DNA of 64,000 nucleotides from assembly GCF_002879865.1 (NCBI RefSeq), contig NZ_PNXY01000001.1, forward strand, positions 463,308-527,307. The letters run 5' to 3'. Below the pieces are notes generated by a model. That model had not been told where the DNA came from, ran no database searches, and saw nothing but the letters and a program-made list of their open reading frames with translations. The position numbers were made by a program, and so were the translations under genes. The number at the start of each line of letters is the position of its first letter. The first letter of the stretch is position 1. The stretch comes from Paraburkholderia rhynchosiae. Its GTDB lineage: Bacteria; Pseudomonadota; Gammaproteobacteria; Burkholderiales; Burkholderiaceae. This document shows, one piece after another, positions 8,924 to 18,933 of this stretch.

Positions 8924-9415
8924 ATGAAACCGGAAACCTGGCTGCCGCATGTGACCGTCGCGGCCATCGTCGAGCGTGACGGGCGCTTTCTCGTGGTCGA
9001 GGAACATACCGCCGCAGGCTTGCGCCTCAATCAGCCGGCCGGCCATCTTGAAGCCGGCGAAACGCTGCTGGAAGCGGTGATCCGTGAAACACTCGAGGAA
9101 ACCGCGCATCCGTTCACGCCCGAGGCGCTGGTCGGCATGTACATGACGCATTTCGAGCGGCCGGGCAATGACGGCGTGAGCGCAGGCGTAACCTACCTGC
9201 GATTCACCTATTGCGGGACAGGCGGCGAGCCGGAGGCGGCACGCACGCTCGATCCCGACATCGTTCGAACCTTGTGGATGAGCGCCGACGACTTGCGCGC
9301 CTGCTCCGAACGGCATCGCACGCCGCTCGTCATGCAGTGTGTCGACGATTACCTGGCAGGCCGGCGTTTCCCGCTCGACTTCGTGCACACGCATTCGGTC
9401 GGGCCAAAAAGATAA
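8924..9415 (+). CDS. nudJ: NudJ-type Nudix phosphatase
   Basis: 163 residues. The Nudix box lies at residues 40-61: G40, E46, R54-E55, E58-E59, with Ala61 where the consensus has Gly. The lead-in WLPHVTVAAIVERDGRFLVVEE and LNQPAGHLEAGET match E. coli NudJ closely. NudJ hydrolyses thiamine-pathway pyrophosphates (such as HMP-PP) and nucleoside tri/diphosphates. The gene lies directly upstream of mnmA, the same neighbourhood as in E. coli (nudJ-mnmA), which supports orthology. Confidence 0.88.
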   Translation: MKPETWLPHVTVAAIVERDGRFLVVEEHTAAGLRLNQPAGHLEAGETLLEAVIRETLEETAHPFTPEALVGMYMTHFERPGNDGVSAGVTYLRFTYCGTGGEPEAARTLDPDIVRTLWMSADDLRACSERHRTPLVMQCVDDYLAGRRFPLDFVHTHSVGPKR

Positions 9416-9474
9416 ACATCGCGGTAGCCGCGACCCACGATCCATGAAGTCAAGCAGTACCCAGTGAGCATCTT

Positions 9475-10620
9475 ATGAGCAAGCAGAAAGTCGTAGTAGG
9501 CATGTCGGGCGGCGTCGATTCGTCGGTCACCGCGTGGCTGCTGAAGGAACAGGGCTACGACGTGGTCGGCCTGTTCATGAAAAACTGGGAAGACGACGAC
9601 GACAGCGAATACTGCTCAACGCGGCAGGACTGGATCGACGTGGTGTCGGTCGCGGACCTGATCGGCATCGACGTGGAAGCGGTCAATTTCGCGGCCGAGT
9701 ACAAAGACCGCGTGTTCGCCGAATTCCTGCGCGAATATTCAGCCGGCCGCACACCGAACCCAGACGTGCTGTGCAACGCCGAAATCAAGTTCAAGGCCTT
9801 CCTCGATCACGCTATGTCGCTTGGTGCCGAAACCATCGCGACCGGACACTACGCGCGCGTGCGTGAAAACAATGGCCGCTTCGAACTGCTGAAGGCGTTC
9901 GACCCTACGAAAGATCAGTCGTACTTTCTGCACCGCTTGAATCAGGCACAGTTGTCGAAAACGCTGTTTCCGTTGGGCGAGATTCCGAAGACGAAGGTGC
10001 GCGAAATCGCCGAACAGATCGCGCTGCCCAATGCCAGGAAAAAGGATTCGACCGGCATCTGTTTTATCGGTGAACGGCCGTTCCGCGACTTCCTGAACCG
10101 CTATCTCCCGACCAAGCCAGGCTCGATGAAAACCACCGACGGCAAAACGGTCGGCGAACACATCGGCCTGGCGTTCTACACGTTTGGGCAGCGCAAGGGC
10201 ATTGGCCTCGGCGGCAGCAAGGACGGCAGCGGCGAGCCGTGGTTCGTGGCGGGCAAGGACATCCCGTCAAATACGCTGTATGTCGCGCAAGGCCACGATC
10301 ATCCATGGCTCCTGAGTCATACGCTCAGCGCGGGCAACACGAGCTGGGTCGCGGGCGAGCCGCCAGCGGAAGGCTTCGCCTGCGGCGCGAAAACCCGTTA
10401 CCGGCAAGCGGATGCACCCTGCTCGTTCAAGACGGCGAACCACGGCGAAGGCCTCTTCCAACTCACTTTCGACGACGCGCAGTGGGCTGTCACACCAGGG
10501 CAATCCGCCGTGCTTTACGATGGCGACGTGTGTCTGGGCGGCGGCATCATCGAACATGCGGAGACCGGGAAGCCAGCCGCGCGCGAGCCGCAGAAGGCGG
10601 CGTTGTTCAGCGCACGTTAA
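9475..10620 (+). CDS. mnmA: tRNA-specific 2-thiouridylase MnmA
   Basis: 381 residues, full length for the family. The N-terminal PP-loop is GMSGGVDSS (9-17). The two reactive cysteines are Cys100 (NPDVLCNAE) and Cys196 (STGICFIGE). The C-terminal beta-barrel carries the [10 protein letters not shown] motif. MnmA adds sulfur to U34 of tRNA Lys, Glu and Gln using ATP and a persulfide relay. The start ATG follows a weak purine site and is fixed by [17 protein letters not shown]. It lies 59 bases after nudJ, probably co-transcribed. Confidence 0.97.
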   Translation: MSKQKVVVGMSGGVDSSVTAWLLKEQGYDVVGLFMKNWEDDDDSEYCSTRQDWIDVVSVADLIGIDVEAVNFAAEYKDRVFAEFLREYSAGRTPNPDVLCNAEIKFKAFLDHAMSLGAETIATGHYARVRENNGRFELLKAFDPTKDQSYFLHRLNQAQLSKTLFPLGEIPKTKVREIAEQIALPNARKKDSTGICFIGERPFRDFLNRYLPTKPGSMKTTDGKTVGEHIGLAFYTFGQRKGIGLGGSKDGSGEPWFVAGKDIPSNTLYVAQGHDHPWLLSHTLSAGNTSWVAGEPPAEGFACGAKTRYRQADAPCSFKTANHGEGLFQLTFDDAQWAVTPGQSAVLYDGDVCLGGGIIEHAETGKPAAREPQKAALFSAR

Positions 10621-10750
10621 TACAGCTCACTTCTTCCCACACCTGGCGTCTCCCTGACAAGCAGTCGCTCGTTTTCCCTCGCGGTGGATCCGTCCGCGCC
10701 TCCAGCGCCGACGATCCCTCCGTGACGATCTTCACTGCACCGGAGTCCCC

Positions 10751-12361
10751 ATGCTTTCTCGACGTTATTTCGCCATGTGGTGCGCAGTCGCGCTGCTCGC
10801 CGTTTGCGCGGCGCTCGCCACGACGCACTACGTTTCGTGGTTCTGCATCGTCGTGCCGGTCGCGCTCGTCGCACTCGGCCTGTTCGATCTGACGCAGCAG
10901 CGGCACGCGATTCTGCGCAACTATCCGCTGTGGGGGCATTTACGTTTTCTGTTCGAGTTCATTCGCCCGGAAATTCGCCAGTATTTCGTCGAGGGCGATA
11001 CGGATGAAAAGCCGTTCTCGCGCGCTCAACGCAGCATCGTCTATCAGCGCGCGAAAAACGACGTGGACAGCCGACCGTACGGAACCGAGGTCGACGTGAA
11101 GGCCGTCGCGCACGAATGGATCAGCCACTCGCTCGCGCCGACCAGGCTCGACCATCACGACTTCCGCATCCTAGTCGGCGCCGATCGCGCGCAGCCTTAC
11201 TCGATGTCGATCTTCAACGTCTCGGCGATGAGCTTCGGCTCGCTGTCCGCGAACGCGATCATGGCACTGAACCTCGGCGCGAAAAAAGGCAACTTTGCGC
11301 ACGACACGGGCGAAGGCTCGATGTCGAAGTATCACCGCGAGCACGGCGGCGACATCATCTGGGAAATCGCGTCGGGCTATTTCGGCTGCCGTAACGACGA
11401 CGGCACGTTCAGCGCGGAAAAGTTCGCGAAGCAGGCCGCCGAGCCGCAAGTGAAAATGATCGAGGTGAAGCTGTCGCAAGGTGCGAAGCCCGGTCATGGC
11501 GGTGTGCTGCCGGCCGCAAAGATCACGCCTGAAATCGCGGAAACGCGCGGCGTGCCGATGGGCCGCGACTGCATTTCGCCGGCCACCCATTCGGAGTTTT
11601 CGACGCCGCGCGGCCTGCTCGAATTCGTCGACCGTTTGCGCACCCTGTCGGGCGGCAAGCCGACCGGGTTCAAGCTGTGCATTGGGCATCCGTGGGAATT
11701 CTTCGGTATTGCGAAGGCGATGCTGGAGACAGGCATTCTGCCGGACTTCATCGTCGTGGATGGCGCGGAAGGCGGAACGGGCGCGGCGCCGCTCGAGTTC
11801 ACCGATCACGTCGGCGTGCCCTTGCAGGAAGGCCTGCTGCTGGTGCACAACACGCTCGTGGGCATCGGCTTGCGGCAAAGGATTCGCATCGGCGCGAGCG
11901 GCAAGATGATCACCGCGTTCGACATCACGAAGACACTCGCCATCGGCGCGGATTGGATCAACGCGGCGCGCGGTTTCATGTTCGCGGTGGGCTGCATTCA
12001 GGCGCAAACCTGTCACACAGGACGCTGCCCGACGGGCGTCGCAACGCAAGACCCGGTGCGCCAGCGTGCGCTCGTCGTGCCGGACAAGGCCGATCGTGTC
12101 TTCAACTTCCATCACAACACGCTGCATGCACTGAAGGAAATCATTCAGGCTGCCGGGCTGAAGCATCCGGCTGAGTTGCGCGCGCATCACATCGTGCGGC
12201 GCGTGTCGTCGCATGAGGTCCAGTTGATGTCCGAGTTGCTGAAGTATCTCGATCCGGATGATCTGCTCAACGGGAATTATCGTTACTCGTTGTATGAGAA
12301 GTGGTGGCCGGTCGCGCAAAGCGATTCGTTTTCGCCGAGGGCGGAGTTGGCGGTGGGGTAA
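10751..12361 (+). CDS. Membrane-anchored FMN-binding glutamate-synthase-domain protein
   Basis: 536 residues. Two N-terminal membrane helices (about 5-22 and 30-48) are followed by a GltB-type FMN-binding TIM-barrel (about 120-490). Visible motifs are SAMSFGSLSANAIMALNLGA, the signature DTGEGSMSKYH, GAKPGHGGVLPAAK and the Fe-S cysteine motif CIQAQTCHTGRCPTG near residue 415. Unlike real glutamate synthase it has no glutaminase domain, no GXGXG beta-helix domain and no GltD partner nearby. It belongs to the FMN-binding glutamate-synthase family widespread in proteobacteria, whose in vivo substrate is mostly unproven. ATG is preceded by ggag. It is a single gene between mnmA and glyQ. Confidence 0.88.
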   Translation: MLSRRYFAMWCAVALLAVCAALATTHYVSWFCIVVPVALVALGLFDLTQQRHAILRNYPLWGHLRFLFEFIRPEIRQYFVEGDTDEKPFSRAQRSIVYQRAKNDVDSRPYGTEVDVKAVAHEWISHSLAPTRLDHHDFRILVGADRAQPYSMSIFNVSAMSFGSLSANAIMALNLGAKKGNFAHDTGEGSMSKYHREHGGDIIWEIASGYFGCRNDDGTFSAEKFAKQAAEPQVKMIEVKLSQGAKPGHGGVLPAAKITPEIAETRGVPMGRDCISPATHSEFSTPRGLLEFVDRLRTLSGGKPTGFKLCIGHPWEFFGIAKAMLETGILPDFIVVDGAEGGTGAAPLEFTDHVGVPLQEGLLLVHNTLVGIGLRQRIRIGASGKMITAFDITKTLAIGADWINAARGFMFAVGCIQAQTCHTGRCPTGVATQDPVRQRALVVPDKADRVFNFHHNTLHALKEIIQAAGLKHPAELRAHHIVRRVSSHEVQLMSELLKYLDPDDLLNGNYRYSLYEKWWPVAQSDSFSPRAELAVG

Positions 12362-12808
12362 GGGGCGAAAAGCAATGCTCGTTGCGTTTAGGCGAAGGCC
12401 AGTCCTCGAAAAGACTCGGCGCGCCGTGAAGGCAATTCAAAAAAGATGGCCACCCCCATCCGACCACTCGCATTTTGCTGACTATTGCCAATACCGATCT
12501 GGCGTAACCGATTCAAGTACGGAAGCGCTTGAAGCCTGCAAGGCGAAAATTCCAGGCTACCTGTAATCAAAGTCGTTGCAAACAAAGACGCGCGAGGCTG
12601 CCGACGCGCACATCACGTCGTCGCACCAAAATACGGCGAAGCCGCGTCCGCGTATCGCGCAGGCTTACGCGGCAGCATGTCCGTCACGGTCTTCAAAAAC
12701 GGACGCCCCCCCGCCTTTCCGTTAAAATCTCGGGTTTAGCACTTCGCTCCACGGTCGCCCCGCGCGTTCATGCGCTCGCGGCGCGGCCTCATGCCCGAAA
12801 GGCACTTC
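12362..12808. other. Long gap upstream of glyQ; possible short ORF and promoter region
   Basis: 447 bases. A 63-codon ORF (12375-12566, plus) is open here, but its codons are AT-rich at third positions and it has no ribosome site, so I do not call it a gene. Beyond it lie GC-rich short repeats and a ttaaaat segment (12722-12728) that could be a -10 box for glyQ, although no good -35 stands at the right distance. No T-box or other known leader was recognised. Confidence 0.4.
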
Positions 12809-13816
12809 ATGCTCACGTTTCAGCAAATCATTCTGACACTGCAATCCTATTGGGATAAGCAGGGTTGCGCATTGCTCCAGCCGATCGACATGGAAGTCGG
12901 CGCGGGCACCTCGCACGTTCACACTTTCCTGCGTGCAATCGGCCCGGAGCCGTGGCGTGCCGCGTATGTCCAACCGTCGCGCCGTCCGAAAGACGGCCGC
13001 TATGGCGAGAACCCAAACCGTCTGCAGCACTATTACCAGTACCAGGTCGTACTAAAGCCCGCGCCGGAAAACATCCTGGATCTGTATCTCGGCTCACTCG
13101 GAGCGCTCGGCTTCGACCTGAAGCAGAACGACGTGCGCTTCGTCGAAGACGACTGGGAAAATCCCACGCTCGGCGCGTGGGGCCTCGGCTGGGAAGTGTG
13201 GCTGAACGGCATGGAAGTGACCCAGTTCACTTACTTCCAGCAAGTCGGCGGTCTCGACTGCAAGCCGGTGCTCGGCGAAATCACGTACGGCCTCGAGCGC
13301 CTCGCGATGTACCTTCAAAAGGTCGAGAACGTCTACGACCTCGTCTGGACCGAGTGGGAAGAGCAAGGCCCGAACGGCCCGGAAACGCGCCGCCTCACTT
13401 ACGGCGACGTGTATCACCAGAACGAAGTCGAACAGTCCACGTATAACTTCGAGCACGCGAACGTCGATCTGCTGTTCACGTTCTTCAACAGCTATGAAGC
13501 GGAAGCGAAGCGCATGATCGAAGCGCAGATCGCGCTGCCCGCCTATGAACTCGTGCTGAAGGCCGGCCACACGTTTAACCTGCTCGACGCGCGCGGCGCA
13601 ATCTCGGTCACGGAACGCGCGGCGTACATCGGCCGGATTCGCGCGCTGTCGCGTCTGGTCGCGCAGGCTTACTACGATTCACGCGAGAAACTCGGCTTCC
13701 CGATGCTCGGCAATCCGGTGCACGGCGTGCCCGGCCTCACCACCGACGAGCACGACGCCGCCATGCCCGCGTGGGCGCCGCCGCTGAAAGTCGAACGCAA
13801 GATCGACCAGGACTGA
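12809..13816 (+). CDS. glyQ: Glycyl-tRNA synthetase alpha subunit
   Basis: 335 residues from ATG at 12809 ([19 protein letters not shown]). A gaaagg ribosome site at 12797-12802 fits this start better than the upstream in-frame ATG at 12791. Class II synthetase catalytic core with the GlyQ hallmarks [38 protein letters not shown] and [21 protein letters not shown], kept in family order. It charges tRNA-Gly together with GlyS in an alpha2beta2 enzyme. glyS starts 15 bases downstream. Confidence 0.98.
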   Translation: MLTFQQIILTLQSYWDKQGCALLQPIDMEVGAGTSHVHTFLRAIGPEPWRAAYVQPSRRPKDGRYGENPNRLQHYYQYQVVLKPAPENILDLYLGSLGALGFDLKQNDVRFVEDDWENPTLGAWGLGWEVWLNGMEVTQFTYFQQVGGLDCKPVLGEITYGLERLAMYLQKVENVYDLVWTEWEEQGPNGPETRRLTYGDVYHQNEVEQSTYNFEHANVDLLFTFFNSYEAEAKRMIEAQIALPAYELVLKAGHTFNLLDARGAISVTERAAYIGRIRALSRLVAQAYYDSREKLGFPMLGNPVHGVPGLTTDEHDAAMPAWAPPLKVERKIDQD

Positions 13817-13831
13817 CGAGAACATCAAGAA

Positions 13832-15934
13832 ATGACTCAACCCCATCAAGCTACCCTGCTGGTCGAACTACTGACCGAGGAACTGCCGCCGAAAGCGCTC
13901 GCCCGTCTCGGCGACGCCTTCGCCGAAGGTATTGCAGAGCGCCTCGCGGCGCGCGATCTGATCGAAGGCGAACTGTCGTTTGAACGTTTTGCCACGCCGC
14001 GCCGCCTCGCCGTCACCATCCGAAACGTGCGCGCGGTTGCTCCGGAAAAGCATGTGCGCGAAAAAGTGCTGCCGGTTTCCGTCGCGCTCGATAAAGACGG
14101 CCAGCCAACCGCGCCACTCGCGAAAAAGCTCGCCGCGCTCGGCTTCCCCGATTTCTCGGTGAGCGACCTGGAGCGCGCGCAGGACGGCAAGGCGGAAGCC
14201 TTCTTCCTTCGCTACGCAGCGCCGGGCGCCACGCTCGCGGAAGGCCTGCAAGCCGCCCTCGGCGAAACGCTCGCCAAACTGCCAATTCCGAAGCCGATGA
14301 CCTATCAGCGTCCGGACGGCTCCGATGTGCAGTTCGTGCGTCCCGCGCATCGCCTGACCGCGTTGCATGGCGAGCGCGTCGTGCCGGTCAGCGCGCTCGG
14401 CATCGACGCGGACGACACCACGCTCGGCCATCGCTTCCTATCCGAAGGCTTCGTGCAGATCCAGCACGCGGATTCATACGCCGACACGCTGATGCACAAA
14501 GGCCACGTGGTCGCGAACTTCGCCGACCGCAAGGAAACCATCCGCACGCATCTGCTCGCGCAAGCGGACGGCGATCAGGTCGTGATGCCCGAATCGCTGC
14601 TGGACGAAGTGACGTCGCTGGTCGAATGGCCGGTGGTCTACGCATGCCGTTTCGAGGACGAATTCCTGCAAGTGCCGCAGGAATGTCTGATTCTCACCAT
14701 GCAGACGAACCAGAAATACTTCGCGCTGACGGATGTGAACGGCAAGCTGCGCTCGCGCTTCCTGATCGTGTCGAACATCGAGACGTCGACACCGGGCGAT
14801 ATTGTCGAAGGCAATGAGCGTGTCGTGCGTCCGCGTCTCGCCGACGCGAAGTTCTTCTTCGAGCAGGACAAGAAAAAGCCGCTCGCCGATCGCGTGCCCT
14901 TGCTCGCGAACGTCGTGTATCACAACAAGCTCGGTTCGGCGCTGCAACGCGTGGAGCGGGTCGAAGCGCTGGCCGGCGCGATCGCCGGTTTGCTCGGCGC
15001 GGACGTGGCGCTTGCAAAACGCGCCGCGCGTCTTGCCAAGGCCGACCTGATCACCGACATGGTCGGCGAATTCCCCGAGTTGCAAGGCACGATGGGCACG
15101 TACTACGCGCGCCACGACGGCGAGCCGGAAGAAGTCGCGCTCGCGTGCTCGGAACATTATCAGCCGCGTTTTTCCGGCGATGCATTGCCCGGCACGGCAA
15201 CCGGCACAGTCGTCGCGCTGGCCGACAAGCTGGAAACGCTGGTCGGCATCTGGGGCATCGGTCTGCAACCCACCGGCGAGAAAGACCCGTTCGCGCTGCG
15301 CCGTCACGCGCTCGGCGTGCTGCGCATTCTGATCGAGAAGCAACTGGCCGTGGACTTCGTCGAACTGCTGCGCACCGCTTACGCGCAATTCGCCGCCGTG
15401 CCGAACGTCGCCGATTCGACGCAAGCCATCTACGAATTCAGCATGGACCGTCTGCGCGGCTTGCTGCGCGAACGCGGACATGCGCCGGATGAAGTCGACG
15501 CAGTGCTGGCGCTCAATCCGACGCGTCTCGACGATATCGTCGCGCGTCTCGATGCCGTGCGCGAATTCGCGGCGCTGCCGGAAGCGGCATCGCTTGCCTC
15601 AGCCAACAAGCGCATCTCGAACATCCTGAAGAAGTCGGAAGGCATCACCACTGGCGGCGGCGTGCAGTCCGCGTTGCTGGTGGAGCCGGCGGAAAAGGCC
15701 TTGAATGCGCAACTCGAACAGGTCGCGCCGCGCGTGCAGTCGCAACTCGCCGCACGCGACTACACCGGTGCGCTGACCGCGCTCGCCGCGTTGCGCGAAC
15801 CGGTCGACACGTTCTTCAACGACGTGATGGTCAATGCGGAAGACCCGGCGTTGCGGGCCAACCGTCTGGCCTTGCTCGGCGCGCTGCATCAGCAGATGAA
15901 TTGCGTCGCGGACATTTCCCGACTCGCCGCCTGA
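13832..15934 (+). CDS. glyS: Glycyl-tRNA synthetase beta subunit
   Basis: 700 residues, normal length. It opens with the GlyS signature [15 protein letters not shown]. The HD-like central region contains [24 protein letters not shown], and the C-terminal tRNA-anticodon-binding part includes [19 protein letters not shown]. Works with GlyQ. Gene order glyQ-glyS-gmhB-plsC, with gaps of 15, 10 and 40 bases, suggests one transcript. Confidence 0.98.
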   Translation: MTQPHQATLLVELLTEELPPKALARLGDAFAEGIAERLAARDLIEGELSFERFATPRRLAVTIRNVRAVAPEKHVREKVLPVSVALDKDGQPTAPLAKKLAALGFPDFSVSDLERAQDGKAEAFFLRYAAPGATLAEGLQAALGETLAKLPIPKPMTYQRPDGSDVQFVRPAHRLTALHGERVVPVSALGIDADDTTLGHRFLSEGFVQIQHADSYADTLMHKGHVVANFADRKETIRTHLLAQADGDQVVMPESLLDEVTSLVEWPVVYACRFEDEFLQVPQECLILTMQTNQKYFALTDVNGKLRSRFLIVSNIETSTPGDIVEGNERVVRPRLADAKFFFEQDKKKPLADRVPLLANVVYHNKLGSALQRVERVEALAGAIAGLLGADVALAKRAARLAKADLITDMVGEFPELQGTMGTYYARHDGEPEEVALACSEHYQPRFSGDALPGTATGTVVALADKLETLVGIWGIGLQPTGEKDPFALRRHALGVLRILIEKQLAVDFVELLRTAYAQFAAVPNVADSTQAIYEFSMDRLRGLLRERGHAPDEVDAVLALNPTRLDDIVARLDAVREFAALPEAASLASANKRISNILKKSEGITTGGGVQSALLVEPAEKALNAQLEQVAPRVQSQLAARDYTGALTALAALREPVDTFFNDVMVNAEDPALRANRLALLGALHQQMNCVADISRLAA

Positions 15935-15944
15935 GCCGCACGCC

Positions 15945-16499
15945 ATGCCGACCAAAAAAGTGGTGATCCTCGACCGCGACGGCGTAATCAACGCCGATTC
16001 CGACGCGTTCATCAAGTCGCCGGACGAGTGGGTCGCGTTGCCGGGTTCGCTCGAAGCGATCGCGCGTCTGAGCCAGGCGGGCTATCGTGTGGCGGTGGCG
16101 ACGAACCAGTCGGGCATCGGCCGGGGTCTTTTCGACATGACCGCGCTCAACGCGATGCACCTCAAGATGCATCGCATGGCGGCGGCGGTCGGCGGGCGCA
16201 TCGACGCCGTGTTCTTCTGCCCGCACACGGCAGAGGACCATTGCGAATGCCGCAAGCCGAAGCCCGGCATGCTGAAGATGATCAACGAGCGTTTCGAAGT
16301 CGACCCCGAGAACACGCCGGTTGTCGGCGACGCGATGCGCGATCTGCAAGCGGGCGCGGCGCTCGGCCATCCCGTTCATCTGGTGCTGACCGGCAAGGGC
16401 CGTAAAACGCTCGCGGCCGGCGGGCTGCCGGAAGGCACAATTGTCCACGACGACCTGCGGACGTTCGTGCTCGATTTTCTCGCCGACGCTCACGAGTGA
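15945..16499 (+). CDS. gmhB: D-glycero-beta-D-manno-heptose 1,7-bisphosphate 7-phosphatase
   Basis: 184 residues. It is a HAD-superfamily phosphatase with nucleophile and acid Asp10 and Asp12 (ILDRDGVIN) and the downstream VGDAMRDLQAG motif. The GmhB zinc loop is present: Cys92, His94, Cys100 and Cys102 (FCPHTAEDHCECRKPKPG). Reaction: removes the 7-phosphate in ADP-heptose synthesis for the LPS inner core. It lies 10 bases after glyS and 40 bases before plsC. Confidence 0.95.
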   Translation: MPTKKVVILDRDGVINADSDAFIKSPDEWVALPGSLEAIARLSQAGYRVAVATNQSGIGRGLFDMTALNAMHLKMHRMAAAVGGRIDAVFFCPHTAEDHCECRKPKPGMLKMINERFEVDPENTPVVGDAMRDLQAGAALGHPVHLVLTGKGRKTLAAGGLPEGTIVHDDLRTFVLDFLADAHE

Positions 16500-16539
16500 C
16501 ACGCGCCGCGCGCGTCCCCAACCCTCACAGACCACGCTG

Positions 16540-17298
16540 ATGCGCTTCATTCGTTCCCTGCTGCTACTGATTTACTTCATCGTATTCACGGTGCCGTACG
16601 CGACCGCATGCTTCATCGCATTCCCGTTCATGCGCGCCGACAAACGCTACTGGATGGCGGCCGGCTGGTGCAGCGCGACGCTCAAGGCGGCGCGCTGGCT
16701 CAACGGCATCCGTTACAGGATCGAAGGCATGGAGAATCTGCCCAACGGTCCGGCCGTGCTGTTGTCGAAACATCAATCCGCATGGGAGACGCTGGCCTTT
16801 CCCGCCTTGATGCCGCGGCCGTTGTGCTATGTGTTCAAGCGCGAGTTGCTGTACGTGCCGTTTTTCGGCTGGGCGCTCGGCATGCTGAAGATGGTTCACA
16901 TCGACCGCAAGGAAGGCAAGTACGCGTTCGAGTCGGTCATCAGGCAAGGCAAGGCGCGCATGGCGGAAGGCGCCTGGGTGATCATGTTTCCGGAAGGCAC
17001 ACGCACGCCGACCGGCAAGCAAGGCAAGTACAAAACCGGCGGTGCGCGCTTTGCGATCGCCACTGGCGCGCCGGTCGTGCCGATCGCGCACAACGCTGGA
17101 CGTGTGTGGCCTCGCAACTCGTTTCTCAAATATGCGGGTATAGTCACAGTGTCGATCGGCAAGCCGATTGAGACGACGGGGCTCACGCCCGATGAAGTGA
17201 ACACGCGCGTCGAAAAGTGGATCGAAGCTGAGATGCGTCGCATCGATCCTACCGCGTACCGCGCGGCGGAAAGCAACTCCGCCGCCGCACCAATCTGA
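16540..17298 (+). CDS. plsC: 1-acyl-sn-glycerol-3-phosphate acyltransferase
   Basis: 252 residues from ATG at 16540 (MRFIRSLLLLIYF). An earlier in-frame ATG would overlap gmhB and adds non-family residues. N-terminal membrane segment at about 4-28. Acyltransferase motif I reads KHQSAWE with His78 and Glu83 in place of the usual Asp. Motif III is FPEGTR (150-155). PlsC adds the second acyl chain of phosphatidic acid at the inner membrane. The H-x4-E variant occurs in this betaproteobacterial subgroup as far as I recall, so it is not a sign of inactivity. Confidence 0.92.
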   Translation: MRFIRSLLLLIYFIVFTVPYATACFIAFPFMRADKRYWMAAGWCSATLKAARWLNGIRYRIEGMENLPNGPAVLLSKHQSAWETLAFPALMPRPLCYVFKRELLYVPFFGWALGMLKMVHIDRKEGKYAFESVIRQGKARMAEGAWVIMFPEGTRTPTGKQGKYKTGGARFAIATGAPVVPIAHNAGRVWPRNSFLKYAGIVTVSIGKPIETTGLTPDEVNTRVEKWIEAEMRRIDPTAYRAAESNSAAAPI

Positions 17299-17342
17299 CG
17301 CGCCCACGCCCTCGAAGGCGTATTTGCGCGAAGCCGAATCCG

Positions 17343-18230
17343 ATGCAGAAGTCTCCTACGCCGCAGCCCGCTGCGGCGCTTGATAACCGGCAACTCGATC
17401 TCCCGCTCTTTGCAGAGCCGGGGTCCACGTCGTCGTCCCCGTCACCTTCCGCGCCTTCGGCATCGTCCACGGCACAGCAGCCCGCCGTGCCCCTTGCACC
17501 GGACGGCAGCAGGCTGCGCAGTCTCACCATCGGCTCACGCACGCTGCATTACGCGCTCAAGCGTTCGGCACGGCGCTCGATTGGCTTTGCGATCGACAGC
17601 ACCGGTCTCACGATCACCGCGCCGCGCTGGGTCACGCTCGCCGATATCGAAACCGCGATCACCGAGAAGCAGCGCTGGATTTTCACGAAACTGATCGAAT
17701 GGCAAACGCGCGTCGAACAGCGCGCGTTGCCGAAGGTCGACTGGAAAGACGGCGCCGAAGTGCCCTATCTCGGTCAACCGGTACGCGTGAGGCTTGGGTC
17801 GCCGCAAGGCATGCTCGCCTTCAGCGCGAACGACTCGGCGCTGCAAGTGCCGCTGCCTTTGCAAGCAGACCCACAGCAGATCAAGGACCGCGTGCAAGGC
17901 TGGTTGCAGGGCGAAGCGAAGCGAGTGTTCGGTGAGCGCCTCGTTATTTACGCCGAGAAACTGGGCGTCAACTATCGCGCGTATGCGCTTTCTTCAGCAG
18001 CCACGCGCTGGGGCAGTTGTTCGAGTGACGGCAAGATTCGCCTGAACTGGCGGCTGATTCACTTTCCGCTTTCCATTATCGATTATGTCGTCGCGCATGA
18101 ACTCGCGCATCTGCGCGAAATGAATCACAGCCCGCGCTTCTGGCAAACGGTCGAATCGATTTTTCCGGAATTCCGCGAGGCGCGGCAGACGCTGAAGTCG
18201 CATCCGCCGGAATTACTGCCGACGCTTTAA
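17343..18230 (+). CDS. YgjP-type (DUF45, SprT-like) zinc metallopeptidase
   Basis: 295 residues. The first 55 are Pro/Ser/Ala-rich and look disordered. The rest matches the YgjP/DUF45 family: RWGSCSSDGKIRLNWRL (about 222-238) and the gluzincin motif AHELAHLREMNHSPRFW, with His252, Glu253, His256 and a probable third ligand His262. Family proteins are predicted metal-dependent peptidases, and some are linked to restriction or DNA repair contexts. Here it is the end of the glyQ-plsC run, 44 bases after plsC, and faces gloA convergently. Substrate unknown. Confidence 0.85.
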   Translation: MQKSPTPQPAAALDNRQLDLPLFAEPGSTSSSPSPSAPSASSTAQQPAVPLAPDGSRLRSLTIGSRTLHYALKRSARRSIGFAIDSTGLTITAPRWVTLADIETAITEKQRWIFTKLIEWQTRVEQRALPKVDWKDGAEVPYLGQPVRVRLGSPQGMLAFSANDSALQVPLPLQADPQQIKDRVQGWLQGEAKRVFGERLVIYAEKLGVNYRAYALSSAATRWGSCSSDGKIRLNWRLIHFPLSIIDYVVAHELAHLREMNHSPRFWQTVESIFPEFREARQTLKSHPPELLPTL

Positions 18231-18258
18231 ACGCGAGAGCCTCAGCGTTAATCGTCAC

Positions 18259-18378
18259 TCACGCGCTGCGGCTCGTGATCCGTCCGAGCGCGAGGTCGTC
18301 CGCGGAGCCGTCGAACAATGCCTCGATTTCGACGTGGATCGCGTCGAGTTCCTTGAACGAGGGATCGTTGTCGCTCAT
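18259..18378 (-). CDS. Small 39-residue acidic ORF in frame behind gloA
   Basis: Reads ATG to TGA as MSDNDPSFKELDAIHVEIEA and on to RITSRSA. It is in the same frame as gloA, starting 39 bases after the gloA TAA, with no other stop between. About 33 of 38 sense codons end in G or C, like real genes here, and the protein is acidic with an amphipathic helix-like middle. No strong ribosome site is visible (cgagg lies about 18 bases upstream). It could be a translationally re-initiated small protein, a readthrough extension of glyoxalase I, or the decayed end of an older ORF. I do not recognise the family. Confidence 0.45.
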   Translation of the reverse strand: MSDNDPSFKELDAIHVEIEALFDGSADDLALGRITSRSA

Positions 18379-18417
18379 GACGTGATGCGATGTGACCTCG
18401 GCTCGCTGGCGCGAACG

Positions 18418-18801
18418 TTATTTCTTCTGGATGAACTCTATCTTATAGCCGTCCGGGTCCGTGACGAAGGCAATCACGGTGGTGCCGTGTTTCATCGGGC
18501 CGGCTTCACGCACGACCGTGCCGCCTTGCGCCTTGATCTTGTCGCATGCCGCGTAGGCGTCTTCCACTTCGACCGCCAGATGCCCGAAGCCGTTGCCAAG
18601 GTCATACGACGGGGTGTCCCAGTTATGCGTCAATTCGATGACAGTGCCGTCGCGCTCGTCCGTGTAGCCGACGAACGCCAGCGTGAACTTTCCGTCCGGA
18701 TAATCCTGGCGGCGCAGTAACTTCATGCCGAGCAGTTCGGTGTAGAAGGCGATCGAACGGTCGAGGTCGCCGACCCGGAGCATGGTGTGAAGCAGGCGCA
18801 T
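18418..18801 (-). CDS. gloA: Lactoylglutathione lyase (glyoxalase I)
   Basis: 127 residues from ATG at 18801 ([20 protein letters not shown]). A longer in-frame start lacks support. All four metal ligands of proteobacterial GloA are in place at E. coli numbering: His5, Glu56, His74 and Glu122. Converts the methylglyoxal-glutathione hemithioacetal to S-lactoylglutathione; family members of this length normally use Ni2+. The purine run upstream on the minus strand (taggGAGtac) gives a ribosome site. Confidence 0.96.
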   Translation of the reverse strand: MRLLHTMLRVGDLDRSIAFYTELLGMKLLRRQDYPDGKFTLAFVGYTDERDGTVIELTHNWDTPSYDLGNGFGHLAVEVEDAYAACDKIKAQGGTVVREAGPMKHGTTVIAFVTDPDGYKIEFIQKK

Positions 18802-18933
18802 CGTGTACTCCCTATTGCTTGATGTCGAGAGCGTAAATGTACCCGGAATCGCCTGCCGTTGCAGGCCACGCATACTGCTCAACCGGCGCACGAAGCGCAC
18901 GAAGCGCGCCGACGCTGCCTCGTAACCAATGCA

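Noticed and set aside
12375..12566. 63-codon plus-strand ORF between the glutamate-synthase-like gene and glyQ
   Set aside because: No ribosome site, mixed AT-ending codons and no recognisable protein; kept only as a note in the gap entry.
16540..17298. PlsC motif I with Glu instead of Asp taken as an inactive enzyme
   Set aside because: As I recall, the variant recurs in betaproteobacterial PlsC proteins, and motif III FPEGTR is intact, so inactivity is not supported.
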